Notes: generated by a model not told the origin, from the letters alone. Shown: positions 18,583-29,271, counted from the stretch's first letter. The stretch: DNA of 64,000 bases from Bacteroidales bacterium (GCA_012510445.1 JAAZIA010000020.1:62001-126000); one strand, 5' to 3'. Numbers and translations: made by a program.

Positions 18583-20539
18583 TTTTTATTTTCTTTAAAA
18601 AAGCATCTAATTTATTATGAGCCGTTTCCCAGGCTTTCATAGACATATCCAATCCTTTCTTTTCTTTTTCATACCCCTCATAAAAAGCTATAGTAAAACC
18701 TCCTTCGGGTGGATGGTGTAGTTGTTCGTCCAGCTGCAACAGTTTTTCCTCCTGTTTTTCAATACGGGTTTCGATCTTCTTTACAGCAGATTGTAATTTC
18801 CTAAGCTTTCTCTCCTGTTCTTTTTTCTTTTGGTATTGCTGCGCTGCTTCACTTATTTCTTTGGTAGCCGACAAACCTTTCTCCTCCACTCGCTGTCTTG
18901 TTTCCTGTTCTTGCAAAGTTTCCAGTTTCCTTCTTTCTAAAAACACCTCAATCCCTCCCAAATGCTCTTTTACTTTTCCATAACTAAACTCGTACACTTT
19001 ATTTACCAAACCATCCAAAAATGTTCTGTCGTGTGAAACTACCACCATCGTACCTTTATAAGCGATCAAAGCCTCTTTCAAAACCTCTTTTGACTGAATG
19101 TCCATATGATTGGTTGGCTCATCCAGCAACAATACATTGTAAGGCTGTAACATAAGCACGGCCATAGCCAATCGCGACCGTTCTCCTCCACTCAATACGG
19201 CTGTTGTCTTGTCAACCTCGTCTCCACTAAATAAAAACGATCCCAGTATTTCACGTAACCGAGTCCTTACGTCCCCAGTGGCAATCCTATCTACTGTTTC
19301 ATATACAGTCAACTCTTTATCAATCAATTCGTCTTGATTCTGTGCATAGTAACCGGCTTCTACGTTATGCCCTATTTGAACGGAGCCTTCAAGCACTTGC
19401 AGCTCTCCCCTCTGTGCGGCCAACAATCGGAGCATCGTCGTTTTCCCCTCTCCGTTTCTTCCCACAAAGGCAATTTTCTGGCCACGTTCCACAGTTATGG
19501 AAGTATTCGTAAAAACAGGTTTGCCGTTATATCCTGCCGCCAGGTCTTTACACGTATAAACTACCGTTCCACTCCTGGGCGGATCGGGAAAACGAACCCT
19601 TATTTTCGTATGATCAACGGGATCTATTTCTACCAACTCCATCTTTTCCAATTGCTTTATCCGGCTTTGTACCTGATTGGATTTAGTAGGCTTGTACCTG
19701 AACCTCTCTATAAATTCTTTCGTTTTTTCTATAGTTTTCTGCTGGTTTTCATAAGCAGCTGTTTGCTGTTCTATCCTTTCCCTTCTTAGTTCCATAAAAT
19801 GGGAGTATGAGGCCTTGTAATCATATATCCTCCCCAGTGAAAGCTCTATAGTGCGTTCTGTAACGGTATCCAGAAACGTCCTATCGTGCGAAACCACAAG
19901 TAAGGCCCCTGTGTATGAAATCAAATATTCTTCCAGCCACCGCAAGCTTTCAATATCCAAGTGGTTAGTAGGTTCATCCAATAGCAACACATCGGGATTG
20001 GCAAGTAAAAGTTTGGCCAACTCAATACGCATATTCCATCCTTCAGAAAAAGTAGCCGTAGGTCTATCAAACTCTTCTTGTTTAAATCCTAATCCCCTCA
20101 ATACCCTTTCTGCTTTTCCACTATGGTTTTCAGAGGCAATCAGACGGTATCGGTCGCTATGATCAGCCAATTCTCTAATAAGTTTATCATAGGCTTCTGA
20201 GTGATAATCTTCCCTCCGGGCCAGTTCCTTATTGATTTGCTCCATCTGTTGAGTGAGGACAGTTATGTGCGAAAAAACTTGTAACGTCTCTTCCAAGACA
20301 GATTTGTCTTTAGCATGATTCATTTGCTGAGGAAGGTAACCGCTTTTCAATCTCATGTCCCTTACTACGGCACCGGAAGTGGGCTCCTGTAAGCCGGTAA
20401 TGATTTTCATAAGGGTGGACTTGCCTGTTCCGTTTTTCCCAACGAGTGCTATCCTGTCCCTTGGATTTATATGAAAAGAAACATCAGAAAACAGTTCCTT
20501 ATGAGCAAAGGAAACGTGAATATTTGAAAGAGAAATCAT
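18575..20539 (-). CDS. ABC-F family ATP-binding cassette protein (duplicated ATPase)
   Basis: Two Walker A motifs (GKNGTGKSTL, GRNGEGKTTM), two LLLDEPTNH(L/M)DI, inter-domain linker and C-terminal coiled coil. Confidence 0.92.
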   Translation of the reverse strand: MISLSNIHVSFAHKELFSDVSFHINPRDRIALVGKNGTGKSTLMKIITGLQEPTSGAVVRDMRLKSGYLPQQMNHAKDKSVLEETLQVFSHITVLTQQMEQINKELARREDYHSEAYDKLIRELADHSDRYRLIASENHSGKAERVLRGLGFKQEEFDRPTATFSEGWNMRIELAKLLLANPDVLLLDEPTNHLDIESLRWLEEYLISYTGALLVVSHDRTFLDTVTERTIELSLGRIYDYKASYSHFMELRRERIEQQTAAYENQQKTIEKTKEFIERFRYKPTKSNQVQSRIKQLEKMELVEIDPVDHTKIRVRFPDPPRSGTVVYTCKDLAAGYNGKPVFTNTSITVERGQKIAFVGRNGEGKTTMLRLLAAQRGELQVLEGSVQIGHNVEAGYYAQNQDELIDKELTVYETVDRIATGDVRTRLREILGSFLFSGDEVDKTTAVLSGGERSRLAMAVLMLQPYNVLLLDEPTNHMDIQSKEVLKEALIAYKGTMVVVSHDRTFLDGLVNKVYEFSYGKVKEHLGGIEVFLERRKLETLQEQETRQRVEEKGLSATKEISEAAQQYQKKKEQERKLRKLQSAVKKIETRIEKQEEKLLQLDEQLHHPPEGGFTIAFYEGYEKEKKGLDMSMKAWETAHNKLDAFLKKIKNG

Positions 20540-22116
20540 TGCACGGTAGTCCCTTGTGTATTTAACTTCAACGGTTGGCCATTGTAAATAGCAAAAGCCT
20601 GTCCATGGGAAAACATGGCAACTGTATCGTAGATAAAAGGAATCACACGTTCTCCTTTTTTATTAATGAACCCCCATTTTCCTCCCAGCTTCATAGCTGC
20701 CAGTCCGTTAGAAAAAGCCGGATGCCCCCCTTCGTATTGAAATGGCACCACAGTATTGCCTTTTTTATCAACAAAGCCGTATTGTTTTTGTATCCTAGAA
20801 GTCATCAGGTTAAAGCGGGCTGCCAAAGCCACCTCTTCATGAAAATCATAAAGCTCCACAAGGCTTAATGATAAAGGCAAAGTAAAAGAACCGGTCTTGT
20901 CAATCACACCATACTGTTTGTTATGGCATACAACGGCCACTTCGCAGCTAAAATCATGAATAATATCATACTGCGGAGGGAGTACTACCTTCCCTTTTTT
21001 TGACAATACACCATACCCATTTTCGTTTCTTATTACAGTCATTTCTTCTCGGTACGGACCAATCCAATTGTAAAACTCAGACGGGTATTCCAGTTTTTTA
21101 GTATTTCGTAAGGCATAAAACCCCAACCTGCCTGTCACTATCCACTCGGGAGAATGATGAAAGTAAAGGGTATCGTAAACCGGTTCAATAAGAACGGCAG
21201 CCTTTTTATCCAACAATCCGTAATGCTCGTTTAACAACACCCTGAACGTACCGGGGGTGCACACCTCTACCTCTTCGTACATGACAGGAACCAGAGCGTG
21301 TTTATCTCCTCTTTTGTGAAGTCCCTCAAGACTGCCTTTTCTTACTTTAAAATAAACATTATCGGCGGCCTCTATCCAATCATATTCCGGAGCTATTAAA
21401 GGTTTTCCTCTTTTGTCTGTTACGCCCCATTTTTTGTTACGGCAAACCAATACAAACTCTTCATAAACCTCTACGCTGTCGTAGAAGTTGGTTTTTTGAT
21501 AGTTTCCTTTCGGATCTATCAGATGAAAAGAACCGTCGGGATATACAGATCTTAGAAAAGGCAACCTCTCTTCATAGTATTTCTCGGTTACCACATTGCC
21601 GGTCACATAGGACCTCAATCTCCCCCGCCTGTCCCAAACACGGTATTCTTTGTCCTTTATAGTAACATACACATTACGGAACGCATATAACGTATCAAAC
21701 CCCGGGCGCAAAACCCAGCGACCTTTATCGTTTAACAGTCCGTAATAAGAGTCCATACGAGCAATTGCCCTTCTGTTTTGCAACGGGACAACGTGATCTA
21801 AATATCTTTTAGACAGAAGCAAGCCTAAAGAATCCTGCAAGTTCATGCCTTTTCCGGGCACAAACACAGGACCGGGCCTAAAATGTTGTGGTCTGTATCC
21901 ACCGTTGAACAAATGCACTTCTTCTCTTAAGGTTTCAACAGGCATAGGACGGTACATTCGTACTAGAGCTGCCTTACTGTGACCGTTCAGCATCCTGCCT
22001 TTTAACAATAAGATCACCGGTTTTTTCCAAAAGAAAGGGATTAGAAAAAGCAGCAAACACAGAAGCAAGACTCCGGCCGGGAGATACCATCGGCGTTTAA
22101 AGCGCAACTTCTTCAT
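20536..22116 (-). CDS. WG-repeat-containing protein
   Basis: Recurrent (Y/W)G(L/V)(L/I)(N/D)K(K/D)G units (YGLLNDKGRWVL, WGVTDKRGKPLI, YGVLSKKGKVVL, YGVIDKTGSF, YGFVDKKGNTVV, WGFINKKGERVI). Confidence 0.9.
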   Translation of the reverse strand: MKKLRFKRRWYLPAGVLLLCLLLFLIPFFWKKPVILLLKGRMLNGHSKAALVRMYRPMPVETLREEVHLFNGGYRPQHFRPGPVFVPGKGMNLQDSLGLLLSKRYLDHVVPLQNRRAIARMDSYYGLLNDKGRWVLRPGFDTLYAFRNVYVTIKDKEYRVWDRRGRLRSYVTGNVVTEKYYEERLPFLRSVYPDGSFHLIDPKGNYQKTNFYDSVEVYEEFVLVCRNKKWGVTDKRGKPLIAPEYDWIEAADNVYFKVRKGSLEGLHKRGDKHALVPVMYEEVEVCTPGTFRVLLNEHYGLLDKKAAVLIEPVYDTLYFHHSPEWIVTGRLGFYALRNTKKLEYPSEFYNWIGPYREEMTVIRNENGYGVLSKKGKVVLPPQYDIIHDFSCEVAVVCHNKQYGVIDKTGSFTLPLSLSLVELYDFHEEVALAARFNLMTSRIQKQYGFVDKKGNTVVPFQYEGGHPAFSNGLAAMKLGGKWGFINKKGERVIPFIYDTVAMFSHGQAFAIYNGQPLKLNTQGTTVQ

Positions 22117-22924
22117 TTCCTTCTGCCTTTTTGTTGAAACTAACCAAAATGCTTATCTCATAAAGCATATACAAAGGTAAAGTTACAATAAACAATGTGA
22201 AAGCATCACCGCTGGGTGTAATGACGGCTGCCACAATTAACAAAATAGTAAAGGCATACTTGCGGTGTTTTTTTAGCAGTTGTTTTGAAATAATGCCCAA
22301 TCTGGATAAAACGCGGAACAAAATGGGCATTTCAAAAACAATCCCCATGATGATGATCAGCCAGGTAAACATATGAATGTAGGACTGGAGCGTAATTTGG
22401 TTTTCCACCCAATCGGTTACCTTATAATTACCCAGAAAGTTAATAGTTAACGGAAATACAAAAAAGTATCCTACCAAAACCCCTATGAAAAAAAGAATAG
22501 AACACCAACCAAAAGCCCTTACCACTGATTTTCTCTCCTTTTCATACAATGCAGGCTTAACAAAAAGCCATAGCTGATATAGTATAAACGGAGTTCCTAA
22601 CACTAAGGCCAGGCTAAGGGAAATATTTATATGAGTAAAAAATTGAGCAGCCAGTTCAATGTTTTGCAGTTCCAGTTTAAAAGGAGCCGGCGCCATAGCC
22701 GGTATTTTTAGTAAAAGAGCCAAGGAGTCCATCCATTGGTATAGGATGAAATCTGAGCTTCTGGGTGCAAAAATAATTTTTTCAAATACCAATTCCTTGT
22801 TCAAGAACACAACCACCATAAGTATCAGCAAAACAATCACAGAGCGTATGAGTACTTTGCGAAACTCATCTAGATGTTCCCAGAAGGTCATCCTGGAATT
22901 GTCCTGTTGGATATGGGTAGCCAC
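22097..22924 (-). CDS. tatC: Sec-independent protein translocase TatC
   Basis: MTFWEHLDEFRKVLIRSVIV and six-TM pattern; VFEMPILFRVLSRLGI, ITPSGDAFT. Confidence 0.95.
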   Translation of the reverse strand: MATHIQQDNSRMTFWEHLDEFRKVLIRSVIVLLILMVVVFLNKELVFEKIIFAPRSSDFILYQWMDSLALLLKIPAMAPAPFKLELQNIELAAQFFTHINISLSLALVLGTPFILYQLWLFVKPALYEKERKSVVRAFGWCSILFFIGVLVGYFFVFPLTINFLGNYKVTDWVENQITLQSYIHMFTWLIIIMGIVFEMPILFRVLSRLGIISKQLLKKHRKYAFTILLIVAAVITPSGDAFTLFIVTLPLYMLYEISILVSFNKKAEGNEEVAL

Positions 22925-23133
22925 TACTTGTTAAGGGTCTTTTCCAGATCTTCTTTCTCGTCCTTTAATTCTTCTTCTACGCCTTTCATCCCGTCTTTAA
23001 AGCTTTTCACGCCTTTGCCCAACCCTTTCATAAGCTCAGGTATTTTTTTACCTCCAAAAAGAAGGAGAATAACCAATGCAATAATGATTATCTCGGTGGC
23101 ACCAATCGTACCAAACAATAATAATTTGATCAT
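22924..23133 (-). CDS. tatA: Sec-independent protein translocase TatA
   Basis: [40 protein letters not shown]. Confidence 0.94.
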   Translation of the reverse strand: MIKLLLFGTIGATEIIIIALVILLLFGGKKIPELMKGLGKGVKSFKDGMKGVEEELKDEKEDLEKTLNK

Positions 23134-23151
23134 ATTCTTGTACTTTAATGA

Positions 23152-23559
23152 TTACAAATCTATATATTTTTCCAATACTTTTGTTAGGAAATCGGGAGCT
23201 CTTACAGGAATACCACGTGCCTCATCTACAAAAGCCAGTGTTACGTAGCCTTTTGCCAACAATACACCGGACGGATTCAGAATGTGGTATGTAAACGTAA
23301 TGCGTGAACGAGGCATTTCTTTTAATTGCGTGACAACGGTAAGTATCTCTCCATACCTGGCCGGCTGAATGTAATCACATTGCAAAGAATGTACGGGCAT
23401 AATGATTCCCCTGGCCTCTGTCTCTCTATAAGGAACCCCGTAGTGTTCCATCATCTCTTCGCGTGCTATTTCAAAATAACGGATGTAATTGGAGTGATGG
23501 ACCACTCCCATTTGATCCGTTTCATAATACCTGACTTTAATTTCTGTAGTATGTTCCAT
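23152..23559 (-). CDS. Acyl-CoA thioesterase (YbgC/4-hydroxybenzoyl-CoA thioesterase family)
   Basis: IKVRYYETDQMGVVHHSNYIRYFEIAREEMMEHYG hot-dog fold signature. Confidence 0.92.
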   Translation of the reverse strand: MEHTTEIKVRYYETDQMGVVHHSNYIRYFEIAREEMMEHYGVPYRETEARGIIMPVHSLQCDYIQPARYGEILTVVTQLKEMPRSRITFTYHILNPSGVLLAKGYVTLAFVDEARGIPVRAPDFLTKVLEKYIDL

Positions 23560-23564
23560 AATAC

Positions 23565-26500
23565 TTAGTTAAGAATCTTAGCATGGGTGCTTGGAAGATA
23601 GTAAATTAGCTTAAAGTTATCCAACAACAAGGAACTGCCGTGAGCCCCCTTGAATTCATCGCCTTGCCAGGAAGAAGAGCAGCGTACTACCAAGTGGGTC
23701 ATGGTAAGATTTTCTTTGCCTTCTACCGACTCAAACAAGTAACGCTCTTGAATCCAGCCGTCAGTTCCTTCTGAATACAGATCATATCCGGCAATCATAT
23801 TTACTCTGTTTTTAGGGTCATAAGCCCACTTATTTCCGGTAAAACGATGCAGTTCTACAATTATGGAAGCCCTGTCGCGCCCTTCAATTTTTTTAGGAGC
23901 TTTGAAATCCGGTGTGCCAAAGGCTGTTTTAAACGGTTCTGTATGCACCCTCTGTTCTCCTGCTTTGTAATTGTATTCCACTTCAAATCCTACCGGATTT
24001 ACATCCACCCCAAAAACAATCCCAAAATCGGGCATACTGGATGGATTCATGACTGCATCTGCGCTCATACTAAAATTGAAATTACCCAAAAGAAGAGCAC
24101 CAGCCGTTAAACTGGTTACTTTCATAACAATCAGGTTCACTGTTTTAAGCTGAGTCAACAGTTGAACGGCGTGGGTACCATCTCTGCCTGTGCTTTTTAA
24201 ACACCCCGAAACCTGCACGTTATTGCCTGATATCCACCCCTTTCCATTAGAAGGCCATATGTTAAAAACACCGTCTATGGTTGTCCATTGCTCAAACGAG
24301 CTGTTAGCTACTTGAGGAGCATACAGCATCTGTACCTTCCACTCCCTTTCTGTTTCATCTTCTGACATTACATAAAAAGTACAAGGGGTATTAAAAGATA
24401 CTTCCAGAGGAGCTCCCGGAATAAGCCCTTGATGAATACGTGCCCCCTCACTCAATACCACGGTAGGTCTAATGGTTAAAACGGCTTCCCGGGAAGGCCT
24501 GGCAGACACTAAAAGCGTAATGGAAGCTTTGTCGCGCTCCAAGTATTTTTGATCAAAAACAAATCCCGAAGAAGGGTTTCCTGTAATGAAATCAATAACG
24601 TCGGCTTCTGAATTCCTTGGACAGGATCGATCCTCCAGTTGTAAGGTCCATTCCGTACGGTTGGTACCGCTTTCAGATGTTACGCTAAAATGGAATTTCT
24701 GTTCCGGATTTTCAAAAACTAACGTATGTTCTAAAGCAGTAATGTCTCCATCCGCCGTGGCATTTTTTGAAAGCTCCAGCACGCCGTTGACCGTTACAGG
24801 CATTTTAACAGACCAGTCGTTAATAACCAGTGTTACTGTGTGAGCAAGTGTATCTACCCTACCCGTTTCCTGTAACTCTATGTTATTTTGTGTTTGACTT
24901 GTTCCGCTATAACTGTCTATTTTGTATCCCAGAACAAGAGCTTCTGTAACTTCTATACGCTCATCTTCCAAGATCAGGAGCCATTCTTTACAGTCGCCAC
25001 TTTCTGCCATAACCGTCAAAGGAACAACTTGTTCTATAGTTTGGAAAACAATGCCTTCCTTAAACGTTTCCAGTAACACAGCCCCGGACGAAAGCTCCAG
25101 GTGGAATTTTTCAATAACAAAAGGGAAATCGTAGCCCGCTTTCAACGTAAGCGAAACAGTCTGTTCTTTCTTATCTATAGAGGCGGAAGTACTTTTCAAC
25201 TGTACTAAGTTCTCGGCAGATTGGTATGAACTTACTTCCAAAGCCAGAATTTCTGCTTCTGTTTCAAACCACGGCAGTAACCTCAGCTCCCAGGGCCGGC
25301 AAGTACCGGCTTCCGAGGTTATACTAAAAGGCACTTTGTCTTTATAACTTTCAAACAGAAATGTGCTAGGAAGATCGCTAGTGGCATCTTCAGAAACGCT
25401 CATAACGTATTCTTTGATCTCCAGTGGGAAATCTTTGCCTTCTGTAAACGGAATTTCAACAACTCCGGAAAGCGTATCCACTACAGGAGTCCCCAAAACC
25501 ATTTCATGCAGTTCAGACTCGTACTCTACCACCAGAAAAGAGAGTACATCGTTTGCCGTATTAAGCCATTTCTTCCATGAAAAAATCCAGGGACGAGCCA
25601 CTCGGCTTATCATATCGGTAAGGTAGAAAGTCTCTTCTTGCTCCCAACTGACAACCGTAAAATCCTGCGCTTTATTTTCTCCAATAACCAACACATAAGG
25701 GGCAAGATCAAAACTAAGACTAGCCTCCCAGGGAAAAGGAATTCCTGCGTCCTTTACAGTAGCCACTCCCCGGCTATGTGTGTAATCCGTTTCCAAATCT
25801 ACTACCTTGGGACCTTCTGTTCGGAAAATAAGAGCCATAGGTCCGTTGGGTTGCAAACGTTCCCAAACGCCGGGATCTGCCTGTGAACTTTCATGTATCG
25901 GAAGCACTTCTGCCAGTTGCACAGACCATGTTTCTTTTTTACCGCTTTCTGCAATTACTGTAAATGGCACAGAGGTATTGTAAGACTCCAGAGAAAGAGA
26001 CAAAAAACCCTCCCCCACGTTTTCCAAGGCGGTCTCTCCCATGCTATCCAGGATGGCACCGGGGCTTAATTCCAGGTACAACTCTGCTTGCAACGGAAGG
26101 ACCTGTCCGCTCAAAGCGTAAATGCATACTTGCGACTCTACCACATCAATCTCTAACTCCGAAGAAAGAAGAAAACCTTTTGGAGCAAAGCTTTCCAATT
26201 GAGCGCTAAGTACAGAAGCTTGATCACTTAAAGGGGCTACTTCTATAATAACCTCATAAGAATGAGGAACGCCACTTAGGGCTATCAAATGAATTCTACG
26301 GACCGTATCTTCCGTTTCAAAGGTAAGGGTATTCTCTGTATCCCATCCCAAGATTTTATCAATGGTTTGGGCTGTGCCTATGTTGAGTGTTACGGTTACC
26401 GGAAACTCGTATTTTCCGTACTCCATGGGTAACACAATGCCTCCTTCTTTTACAGAAGGATCTCCAAACCGAACGGTCTGTGGAACCACATCCGTTATGG

Positions 26501-26603
26501 AACACTCTGTAACGGATGCGTGGTCATTCAGGTCGGTTACTTTATCGCAGTTAAAAAAAAGCGTAAAGAGAAGAAGCATAAGGAACCCATGCCTAAATCT
26601 CAT
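23565..26603 (-). CDS. Large surface lipoprotein with tandem Ig-like beta-sandwich repeats and C-terminal PCMD-like domain
   Basis: Signal with lipobox LFTLFFNCDK; at least six repeats ending in (S/A)E(S/A)G..(K/R).W.(V/L).L; C-terminal VANSSFEQWTTI...WISGNNVQVSG...LLLDNFKLIYYLP. Start set at MRFRHG. Confidence 0.75.
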   Translation of the reverse strand: MRFRHGFLMLLLFTLFFNCDKVTDLNDHASVTECSITDVVPQTVRFGDPSVKEGGIVLPMEYGKYEFPVTVTLNIGTAQTIDKILGWDTENTLTFETEDTVRRIHLIALSGVPHSYEVIIEVAPLSDQASVLSAQLESFAPKGFLLSSELEIDVVESQVCIYALSGQVLPLQAELYLELSPGAILDSMGETALENVGEGFLSLSLESYNTSVPFTVIAESGKKETWSVQLAEVLPIHESSQADPGVWERLQPNGPMALIFRTEGPKVVDLETDYTHSRGVATVKDAGIPFPWEASLSFDLAPYVLVIGENKAQDFTVVSWEQEETFYLTDMISRVARPWIFSWKKWLNTANDVLSFLVVEYESELHEMVLGTPVVDTLSGVVEIPFTEGKDFPLEIKEYVMSVSEDATSDLPSTFLFESYKDKVPFSITSEAGTCRPWELRLLPWFETEAEILALEVSSYQSAENLVQLKSTSASIDKKEQTVSLTLKAGYDFPFVIEKFHLELSSGAVLLETFKEGIVFQTIEQVVPLTVMAESGDCKEWLLILEDERIEVTEALVLGYKIDSYSGTSQTQNNIELQETGRVDTLAHTVTLVINDWSVKMPVTVNGVLELSKNATADGDITALEHTLVFENPEQKFHFSVTSESGTNRTEWTLQLEDRSCPRNSEADVIDFITGNPSSGFVFDQKYLERDKASITLLVSARPSREAVLTIRPTVVLSEGARIHQGLIPGAPLEVSFNTPCTFYVMSEDETEREWKVQMLYAPQVANSSFEQWTTIDGVFNIWPSNGKGWISGNNVQVSGCLKSTGRDGTHAVQLLTQLKTVNLIVMKVTSLTAGALLLGNFNFSMSADAVMNPSSMPDFGIVFGVDVNPVGFEVEYNYKAGEQRVHTEPFKTAFGTPDFKAPKKIEGRDRASIIVELHRFTGNKWAYDPKNRVNMIAGYDLYSEGTDGWIQERYLFESVEGKENLTMTHLVVRCSSSWQGDEFKGAHGSSLLLDNFKLIYYLPSTHAKILN

Positions 26604-26622
26604 TGCAAATCCTTTTATGTTA

Positions 26623-29271
26623 TTACAACAGTTCAAGTTGTTTTTCCAGCGCTTTTATTTTGCTCTTGGCATCTGATTGCTTTTTACGCTCTATATCTAC
26701 TACCTTCCGGGGCGCTCTCTGCAAGAAAGACTCGTTGGCTAATTTTTTTTCTACAGAAGAAAGAAACTTACGGTAATAAGTCAACTCTGCATGCAATTTG
26801 GACTTTTCTTCCTCTATGTCCAGTAACGTACCCAAAGGAACAAAGCACTCTGTAGTTCCTATGAGAAAGGTATATACATTGACTTCAGAGGGAGCTTCAT
26901 GTACTTGTTGTACCGTTTTTAATCCGGCCATACGCATGGCTATACCATGCCATTTGGAAGGAAAAGAACCTTTAAAGAGCAAGTCCAGTTCTTCTTTTCT
27001 TGGGATTTGTTTGCTCTGACGCAGCCCCCTTATATGCACAACCATTTCTTGCAAACGAACAAATTCATCCAATGCTGATTTATCAAAAGAACCTGTCTGG
27101 GGGACAGCAGATACCATAATACTTTCTCCCGAGGTGCGTTCGCTTAGGTTTTGCCATAATTCTTCTGTTATGAAAGGAATAAACGGGTGCAATAAATGCA
27201 GCTGGATGTTAAAAAACTGTAAAGTCATGTCATACGTTTGCGCATCCAACCTTCTTTCCTCCTCTGTAAAAGGCTTAATGATTTCCAAATACCAGGAACA
27301 GAAATCGTCCCAAAAACGTTTGTAAAGGAGCATAAGGGCTTCCGAAAGCCTGTACTTGCTCAAAAGGTCATCTACCTCATAGCGGGTAGCTGCAAGCAAT
27401 TGAGAGAACCAACGGACTGCTTCCTGTAGCGTATCCGACGGTACCATGGTTTCTTCCCTTTTCCAGGAACGAACCAGGCGGTATGCATTCCAAACTTTGT
27501 TACAGAAGTTCCTCCCCTGCTCTACTTGAGACTCGTCAAATAAGATGTCGTTTCCTGCAGAAGTACACAACATCAATCCCATCCTTACTCCGTCTGCTCC
27601 GTATTGGTCCATCAACTCAATAGGATCGGGTGAATTGCCCAGCGACTTGGACATCTTTCGTCCCAGTTTGTCTCTTACCATACCGGTAAGATAGACGTTA
27701 GAAAAAGGCTTTTGGTTGCAAAACAAATCTCCGGCCATAACCATTCGGGCCACCCAGAAAAACAAAATATCGGGTGCCGTAACTAAATCGTCGGTGGGAT
27801 AGTAATACGCTAGTTCCTTGTTGCTCTCTTTTTCCGGATGACCCGGTTTATCGGGATCAAATACAGAGATGGGCCACAACCAGGAAGAAAACCAGGTGTC
27901 TACCACGTCCGGATCTTGCACCAGGTCCTCTGCTTGTAAATTAGGATCGTTTTTCCGAGCCAATTCCAAAGCTTCTTCCGCTGTAGAAGCTACTACTACC
28001 TCTCCGTTGGGGAGGGTCCATGCCGGGATTTGCTGCCCCCACCATAGTTGGCGTGAAATACACCAATCTCGAGCCGTTTCCATCCAATGACGGTATGTAT
28101 TTCTGTATTTATTCGGGATCAGCTTTACGTTTCCATCTTCTACGTAAGCGAGGGCTCTTTTGGCCAGGATCTCTAACTTTACAAACCACTGAAGGGAAAG
28201 CCTCGGCTCAATGACGGCATCTGTCCGCTCAGAAAAACCTACTTGCGTGATGTACGGTTCTTCTTTCTCCAGACATCCATTTTCTTCCAACATATGACGA
28301 ATCTTCCTTCTGGCCTCAAAACGATCTTCTCCTACCAGGACTTGCGCCTGTTCGTTCAAAGTTCCATCGGGATTCAGAATGTCAATCACGGGTAATTTGT
28401 GTCGCAATCCTATTTCGTAGTCGTTTAGATCGTGAGCCGGAGTGATTTTTAAGCAGCCTGTACCAAAGTCCATAGTCACGTAATCGTCTGCCAGCACAGG
28501 AATCTCTTTGTTTATCAAAGGGATAAGAACCTTTTTACCCACCATGCCTACATACCGTTCGTCTTGCGGGTTTACACAAACGGCTACATCGGCCATAATG
28601 GTTTCGGGACGTGTGGTAGCTATAGACAAATATTCTTTCCCGGCTTTACCATTCTCACTAAAGAAATACTTCAGGTAGTACAGTTTCTCATTTACTTCAC
28701 GATGAATGACTTCCTCGTCACTAACGGCCGTTTGACCTTCAGGATCCCAGTTTACCATACGTATACCGCGATAAATCAATCCTTTATTGTAAAGGTAAAC
28801 GAATGACTCTATCACGGAACGGCTCATATCCGGGTCCATGGTAAAAGAAGTTCGTTCCCAGTCACAAGAGGCTCCCAGTTTTTTGAGCTGTTCCAGAATA
28901 ATGTTCCCGTGTTTTTCTTTCCAAGCCCAGGCATATTTCAGAAATGTTTCCCGGGTCATATCCGACTTTTCCAGCCCTTGTTCTTTTAACAGGGCTACTA
29001 CCTTGGCTTCTGTAGCTATAGAAGCATGATCGGTTCCGGGAACCCAACACGTATTCTTTCCTTGCATCCGCGCTCGCCTTACCAATACATCCTGTATGGT
29101 ATTGTTGAGCATATGTCCCATATGGAGCACTCCGGTAACGTTGGGAGGCGGGATGACCATACTGTATTTGGGTCGATCATCGGGGACAGAACGGAAAAAA
29201 CCATGCTTCAGCCAGTAAGCATACCATTTTTCTTCTGTTATGGAAGGATCGTATATTGCGGGTAAATCCAT
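26623..29271 (-). CDS. valS: Valine--tRNA ligase
   Basis: IPPPNVTGVLHMGHMLNNTIQD, GTDHASIATEAKV, GRKMSKSLGNSPDP, C-terminal coiled coil. Confidence 0.97.
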   Translation of the reverse strand: MDLPAIYDPSITEEKWYAYWLKHGFFRSVPDDRPKYSMVIPPPNVTGVLHMGHMLNNTIQDVLVRRARMQGKNTCWVPGTDHASIATEAKVVALLKEQGLEKSDMTRETFLKYAWAWKEKHGNIILEQLKKLGASCDWERTSFTMDPDMSRSVIESFVYLYNKGLIYRGIRMVNWDPEGQTAVSDEEVIHREVNEKLYYLKYFFSENGKAGKEYLSIATTRPETIMADVAVCVNPQDERYVGMVGKKVLIPLINKEIPVLADDYVTMDFGTGCLKITPAHDLNDYEIGLRHKLPVIDILNPDGTLNEQAQVLVGEDRFEARRKIRHMLEENGCLEKEEPYITQVGFSERTDAVIEPRLSLQWFVKLEILAKRALAYVEDGNVKLIPNKYRNTYRHWMETARDWCISRQLWWGQQIPAWTLPNGEVVVASTAEEALELARKNDPNLQAEDLVQDPDVVDTWFSSWLWPISVFDPDKPGHPEKESNKELAYYYPTDDLVTAPDILFFWVARMVMAGDLFCNQKPFSNVYLTGMVRDKLGRKMSKSLGNSPDPIELMDQYGADGVRMGLMLCTSAGNDILFDESQVEQGRNFCNKVWNAYRLVRSWKREETMVPSDTLQEAVRWFSQLLAATRYEVDDLLSKYRLSEALMLLYKRFWDDFCSWYLEIIKPFTEEERRLDAQTYDMTLQFFNIQLHLLHPFIPFITEELWQNLSERTSGESIMVSAVPQTGSFDKSALDEFVRLQEMVVHIRGLRQSKQIPRKEELDLLFKGSFPSKWHGIAMRMAGLKTVQQVHEAPSEVNVYTFLIGTTECFVPLGTLLDIEEEKSKLHAELTYYRKFLSSVEKKLANESFLQRAPRKVVDIERKKQSDAKSKIKALEKQLELL

